Part shown: positions 60,341-64,000 of the stretch, piece after piece
How positions within the stretch are numbered: position 1 is the stretch's first letter
Layout of the letters: the number at the start of each line of letters is the position of its first letter
DNA from: Streptomyces sp. DvalAA-43
Lineage (GTDB): Bacteria; Actinomycetota; Actinomycetes; Streptomycetales; Streptomycetaceae
Direction: 5' to 3'
DNA length: 64,000 nucleotides
NCBI RefSeq assembly: GCF_900091725.1
Contig: NZ_FMBW01000043.1
Span: forward strand, 248,001-312,000
Program-made: the position numbers and the translations under genes
The notes under the pieces: model-generated
Seen by the model: the letters and a program-made list of their open reading frames with translations, nothing else
Databases searched by the model: none
What the model was told of the DNA's origin: nothing

Positions 60341-61287
60341 CGCTCCCCACCTCCCCTGAGCCGGCCGGCGAGATACACCGCGAGGATCACGGAGATCACC
60401 GCGACCATCACACAGCCCATCGCCGCGGCGTATCCGAACTGTCCGTAGTGGAACGCCTCCTCGTACGCGAAGAGCATCGGCAGCCGGGTGCGGCCGCCGG
60501 GTCCGCCGTTGGTCAGTACGTAGACCAGGGCGAAGGAGTTGAAGTTCCAGATGAAGTTGAGGGCGGTGATGGCCAGCGCGACCGGTCTGAGCACGGGCCA
60601 GGTGACGGTGCGGAAGCGGCGCCAGGCACCGGCTCCGTCCAGGGCGGCCGCCTCGTGGAGCTCGTGCGGGGTGTTCTGCAGCCCGGCGAGCAGGGCGACG
60701 GCGGTCTGGGGCATGCCCGCCCAGACGCCCACGACGATCACGGCGGGCAGCGCGGTGGCGAGTCCGGTGAGCCAGTCCCGGCCGTCGCCGAGGCCGAGAT
60801 CGCGGAGGGTCTCGTTGAGGACGCCCGCGTCCGGGTGGTAGACGAGCCGCCACATGATGCCCACGACCACCTCGGGCATCGCCCAGGGGATGATCGCCAG
60901 TGCCCGCGCGAGCCAGCGCATCCGCAGGTTCTGGTTGAGCAGCAGGGCGAGGCCGAGGGCCAGCACGAACTGCGGGACCGTGACGCCGAACGCCCACACC
61001 AGGCCGATCCGGAACGAGTCCCAGAAGAGGGTGTCGTGGAGCAGGTCCTGGAAGTTCAGTCCGCCCACCCACTGGGTGGAGCGGGTGCGGCCGGACTGGG
61101 CGTCGGTGAAGGCCAGCGCGATGCCGTAGAGCAGGGGGCCGACGCTCAGGACCAGGATCGGGATCAGCGCGGGCAGCACCAGGAACCAGGTTCCGGCGCT
61201 CCGCTCGACGGGGCGGGACGGCCTGTCCTGCGGCCCGCCGGGCGGTCCGTGCTTCCCGGAACGTACGGTTGCATTCGCCAATGTCAC
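60337..61287 (-). CDS. Sugar ABC transporter permease (MalF type)
   Basis: 316 residues from GTG 61287, chosen for AAGGGGG 8 bases upstream; ATG 61308 would add 7 residues. After a basic N-terminus come six TM helices, the EAA loop PHELHEAAALDGAGAWRRFRTVTWPVLRP and the MalF-type segment VYVLTNGGPGGRTRLPM. First gene of a three-gene operon (MalF-like, MalG-like, binding protein) without a local regulator or ATPase. Confidence 0.9.
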   Translation of the reverse strand: MTLANATVRSGKHGPPGGPQDRPSRPVERSAGTWFLVLPALIPILVLSVGPLLYGIALAFTDAQSGRTRSTQWVGGLNFQDLLHDTLFWDSFRIGLVWAFGVTVPQFVLALGLALLLNQNLRMRWLARALAIIPWAMPEVVVGIMWRLVYHPDAGVLNETLRDLGLGDGRDWLTGLATALPAVIVVGVWAGMPQTAVALLAGLQNTPHELHEAAALDGAGAWRRFRTVTWPVLRPVALAITALNFIWNFNSFALVYVLTNGGPGGRTRLPMLFAYEEAFHYGQFGYAAAMGCVMVAVISVILAVYLAGRLRGGGER

Positions 61288-61412
61288 GAAACCGCCCCCT
61301 TGCGTCATTCGATCGGTTTCATACCGTTCTGGCCGCTCAGGTGGCCTCCGTCATCGTGCTGACGGGCCATCGGTTCGTCAAGCCGACCTGCGCGGATGCG
61401 AAAATCGGAGTC

Positions 61413-62279
61413 ATGAACGAGATGCGTGCGCGTGAGGTGCTGACCGCTGCCGGGCTGTCCGGTGGTGCGGAGCTGCTCGCGATCGGTGAGAACGCGGTGT
61501 TCGCCGTCGGCGACCTGGTGGTCAAGGTCGGCCGGGACGCCGTGCGGCACCCGGAGCTACGGGACCGGGCCGAACGCGAGGTGGCCGTCGCCCGCTGGCT
61601 GGCCGCCTCGGGCGTCCCCGCCGTACGGGCCGCCGAGCCCGCGGCGCGGCTGGTCGAGGGGCACCCCGTGACCCTCTGGCACCGGCTGCCGGACGCCGTG
61701 CGCCCCGCCGAGCCGAGGGATCTGGCACCGCTGCTCGCCCTGGTGCACGCGCTGCCCGCGCCGGACGGCCTCGCCCTGCCGCGCCGCGAGCTGCTGGGCG
61801 GCGTCGAACGCTGGCTGCGGCTCGCGGGCGACGCGATCGACCCGGCCGACGCCGACTATCTGCGGGAGCGCCGCGACGGCTTCGCGGCGGCCGCCGCCGC
61901 CCTGGTCCCGCATCTGCCGCCGGGGCCGATCCATGGCGACGCCCTGCCCCGCAACGTCCATGTCGGCCCGGACGGGCCGGTGCTGGTCGATCTGGAGACC
62001 TTCTCCGCGGATCTGCGCGAACACGACCTGGTGGTGCTCGCGCTCTCCCGCGACCGCTACGGCCTGGCGCCCGAGGCCTACGACGCCTTCACCGCCGGGT
62101 ACGGCTGGGACGTCCGTGAGTGGGAGGGCTGCGCGGTGCTGCGCGGTGCCCGGGAGACGGCCAGCTGTGCGTGGGTGTCCCAGCACGCACCGGCCAACCC
62201 GAAGGCCCTCGCGGAATTCCGCCGCCGGGTGGCCTCGCTGCGCGACGGCGACACGGCGGTGCGGTGGTATCCGTTCTGA
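61413..62279 (+). CDS. Aminoglycoside phosphotransferase (APH)-family kinase
   Basis: 288 residues from ATG 61413, with GGAG close upstream. Protein-kinase-like fold: GENAVFAVGDLVVKVGR (nucleotide loop and Lys), PIHGDALPRNVHVGPDGPVLVDLETFS (HGDxxxxN catalytic loop and DxE metal motif) and EHDLVVLALSRDRYG. Family members phosphorylate small molecules including antibiotics, choline or sugars; substrate unknown. Convergent with the exonuclease gene. Confidence 0.85.
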   Translation: MNEMRAREVLTAAGLSGGAELLAIGENAVFAVGDLVVKVGRDAVRHPELRDRAEREVAVARWLAASGVPAVRAAEPAARLVEGHPVTLWHRLPDAVRPAEPRDLAPLLALVHALPAPDGLALPRRELLGGVERWLRLAGDAIDPADADYLRERRDGFAAAAAALVPHLPPGPIHGDALPRNVHVGPDGPVLVDLETFSADLREHDLVVLALSRDRYGLAPEAYDAFTAGYGWDVREWEGCAVLRGARETASCAWVSQHAPANPKALAEFRRRVASLRDGDTAVRWYPF

Positions 62280-62282
62280 GAG

Positions 62283-62305
62283 CCGTCCGCTGATCCGCCG
62301 GACGG
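62283..62305. terminator. Short bidirectional hairpin between convergent genes
   Basis: CCGTCCG (62283-62289) pairs with CGGACGG (62299-62305), flanked by CTGAG/CTCAG extensions, in the 36-base gap between stops at 62279 and 62316. Confidence 0.5.
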
Positions 62306-62315
62306 GGCCGGGCCC

Positions 62316-63047
62316 TCAGCCCGCCGCGACGCCGGCCGGCTCCCGCAGCGGCCAGTGGCCGTCGATCACCGCGTCCGCGGTGCCCTTGCGGCGCAGGAAC
62401 TGCTGGAAGTCCGCCGCCCATTGCGCGTACCACTCCACCTGGCGCTCGTGCAGCTCGGCGGCGGTCAGCCCGGCCACCGAGCCGTGCCGCTCGGCTATGG
62501 CGTACGCCACCCGGACCGCGGCCAGCGCGTCCGCCCCCGCGTCATGGGCCCCGCCGTGCACCACGCCGTACTCGACACAGACCGCCTCCAGGTTGCGCTT
62601 GCCCTTGCGGTAGCGGTCGACGGACCGGTCGATGGTGTACGGGTCGATGACCGGGCCGATCCTGGCCCCGTCGAGCCGGTCGCTCAGCGACGGCAGCCCG
62701 TGCCGGCGCAACTCCGCCGTGAGCAGCGTCAGGTCGAAGGCCGCGTTGTACGCGACGACCGGCACCCCCTGGCGCCAGTAGCCGGTGAGGGTCTCGGCGA
62801 TCTCGTCGGCCACCTCGCGCACCGGCCTGCCCTCCGCCGCCGCCCGTTCGCTGCTGATGCCGTGGATCGCCGAGGCCTGCGCGGGGATCCGGATGCCCGG
62901 ATCCGCCAGCCAGGTGCGCTGCCGCACCGGCTCCCCGTCCCTGCCGTCGACGCCGACGACCGCGGCCGTCACGATCCGGGCCTCCAGCGGTTCCGTACCC
63001 GTCGTCTCCAGGTCGAAGCCGACCAGCGCCTCCCGGTGCCAGCTCAT
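62316..63047 (-). CDS. DnaQ-like 3'-5' exonuclease
   Basis: 243 residues from ATG 63047 with AAGGAGGT upstream. DEDDh exonuclease: ExoI FDLETTG (Asp12, Glu14), ExoII VVAYNAAFDLTLL, ExoIII HDAGADALAAVRV. The final ~50 residues (LHERQVEWYAQWAADFQQFLRRKG) are the actinobacterial tail of this subgroup. Acts on single-strand DNA or RNA 3' ends; the in vivo role is not fixed. Confidence 0.9.
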   Translation of the reverse strand: MSWHREALVGFDLETTGTEPLEARIVTAAVVGVDGRDGEPVRQRTWLADPGIRIPAQASAIHGISSERAAAEGRPVREVADEIAETLTGYWRQGVPVVAYNAAFDLTLLTAELRRHGLPSLSDRLDGARIGPVIDPYTIDRSVDRYRKGKRNLEAVCVEYGVVHGGAHDAGADALAAVRVAYAIAERHGSVAGLTAAELHERQVEWYAQWAADFQQFLRRKGTADAVIDGHWPLREPAGVAAG

Positions 63048-63125
63048 CCCGTACCTCCTTCGTGGTGCTCTCCCCCAGGTGGTGACCACCCTCGCACGCA
63101 CCACTGACAACGCGGACCCGGCCCC

Positions 63126-64000
63126 TCAGGAGACGGGCCGGGAGTCCGTCCACACGGACTCGAATTCCTCGCGGTACGTCTCGAAGAGCCCGTGCTCGTT
63201 GTCCTGCCCCGCCCGGACCACGGCGCGCCCGCCGCCGCGCAGCACCAGCACGGGGGCCTCCATGCCGCGTGCGCGCCGCAGATAGGTCTGGACGACCCCG
63301 ACCGCGTCCGTCCCGTCGCCGTCCACCAGATAGGCCGTGAAGCGCGGGGTCTCGTCGAACACATGGATCTCGAAGGCGCCGGGGTCGCGGAGCTTGGAGC
63401 GGACCCGGCGCATGTGGAGGATGTTCATCTCCACCGACCGGCTCAGCTCGCCCTTCTTCAGGCCCAGCTCCCGCTCCCGGCGTTTGACCGCGCTGCTGGC
63501 AGGATTGATGAAGAGCAGCCGGACCCGGCAGCCCGACTCGGCGAGCCGGATGAGCCTGCGGCCGGAGAAGTTCTGCACCAGCAGGTTGAGTCCTATGCCG
63601 ATCGCGTCGAGCCGGCGCGAACCGCCGAAGAGGTCCTCGGCCGGCAGCTGGCGCTGGAGCCGCACCCGGTCGGAGTGGACGGAGACCACGTCCGCGTACC
63701 GGTCGCCGACCAGCTCCTCGACGGCGTCGACCGGGAGCCGGTCGGCCGACGGGACCCCGGCCCCGCTGCCCAGGATCTCCAGGAGCCGGGCGGAGGCCCG
63801 CTCGGCCTGGGCGAGGACGGCCTCGTTCAGTGCGCGGTTGCGGGAGACCACGTTGCGGGCGACCTCCAGCTCGTCGAGGGCCAGCTCCACCTCGCGCCGG
63901 TCGTCGAAGTACGCCTCGAAGCACGGCCAGTGCTGGACCATCAGCTCACGCAGCTGGGGCAGCGTGAGGAAGCTGAGGACGTTGTCGTCGGCGGGGTCCA
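63126..64000 (-). CDS. Partial gene, DUF5919-like C-terminal region
   Basis: The frame is open to the right edge and lacks its start; 291 codons plus stop at 63126. The N-terminal visible part (FLTLPQLRELMVQHWPCFEAYFDDRREVELALDELEVARNVVSRN) looks helical, followed by a coiled alpha segment. The second half has LNLLVQNFSGRRLIRLAESGCRVRLLFINPASSAVKRRERELGL and FEIHVFDETPRFTAYLVDGDG and ends RRARGMEAPVLVLRG. This resembles DUF5919, a phospholipase-D-like fold often joined to XRE or HEPN-type domains. The full architecture cannot be read here. Confidence 0.65.
   Translation of the reverse strand, partial: DPADDNVLSFLTLPQLRELMVQHWPCFEAYFDDRREVELALDELEVARNVVSRNRALNEAVLAQAERASARLLEILGSGAGVPSADRLPVDAVEELVGDRYADVVSVHSDRVRLQRQLPAEDLFGGSRRLDAIGIGLNLLVQNFSGRRLIRLAESGCRVRLLFINPASSAVKRRERELGLKKGELSRSVEMNILHMRRVRSKLRDPGAFEIHVFDETPRFTAYLVDGDGTDAVGVVQTYLRRARGMEAPVLVLRGGGRAVVRAGQDNEHGLFETYREEFESVWTDSRPVS

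Overview
The window reads as chromosomal DNA of a Streptomyces or very close relative. It is uniformly GC-rich with strong third-position G/C, uses GTG and TTG starts freely, packs operons with ATGA overlaps, and encodes chaplins and rodlins, the surface proteins of aerial hyphae. No tRNA, rRNA, CRISPR array, insertion sequence or prophage was seen.

Layout. (1) 1-6300: the tail of a small membrane protein, a Tat-exported GH95-type glycosidase, an Ada/AlkA-type DNA repair protein with a shortened glycosylase C-terminus, the RsgA GTPase preceded by an unannotated micro-ORF with a perfect ribosome binding site, and a DUF5949-type protein. (2) 6400-10950: an aerial-surface cluster with three rodlins, one short chaplin, one two-domain sortase-anchored chaplin with a Pro/His stalk, and two small companion proteins. 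(3) 10960-31560: a sialic acid utilisation region. It holds a peptide-type ABC importer (solute binding lipoprotein, permease, fused permease-ATPase, ATPase) with a NanA-like aldolase; a FadR-type GntR regulator; a secretome operon (CE7 esterase, lectin-SGNH esterase, sialidase); then, after an unrelated monooxygenase, ABC exporter and TetR block, a second FadR-type regulator facing nanA-nanK-nanE-nanT. (4) 31600-41530: thiolase and 3-hydroxyacyl-CoA dehydrogenase, AraC-type, YihY, AidB-like, GAF-type and GNAT genes. (5) 41700-51210: assimilatory sulfate operon with a Cys leader peptide, sirA, a zinc ribbon gene, cysH, cysC, cysD, cysN, a sulfonate-type ABC importer and a sirohydrochlorin chelatase. 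(6) 51225-64000: mixed housekeeping genes, a secreted S8 protease, a sugar ABC importer, a phosphotransferase, a DnaQ-like exonuclease and a partial gene.

How it fits together. The sialidase would release sialic acid outside the cell and the two esterases could strip O-acetyl groups. Uptake would be by the ABC importer or the NanT-type symporter. Aldolase, ManNAc kinase and epimerase would then give GlcNAc-6-phosphate. The strongest new observation is a shared DNA element, close to GACATCTKACGTCT. It lies 13-14 bases downstream of the -10 box of three separate TTGACN-N17/18 promoters: ABC operon, secretome operon and nanA-K-E-T operon. This predicts one regulon controlled by one or both FadR-type regulators. 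Start sites were chosen by ribosome binding site, family start and operon overlap. All functional names are homology-based readings by eye, without database searches.
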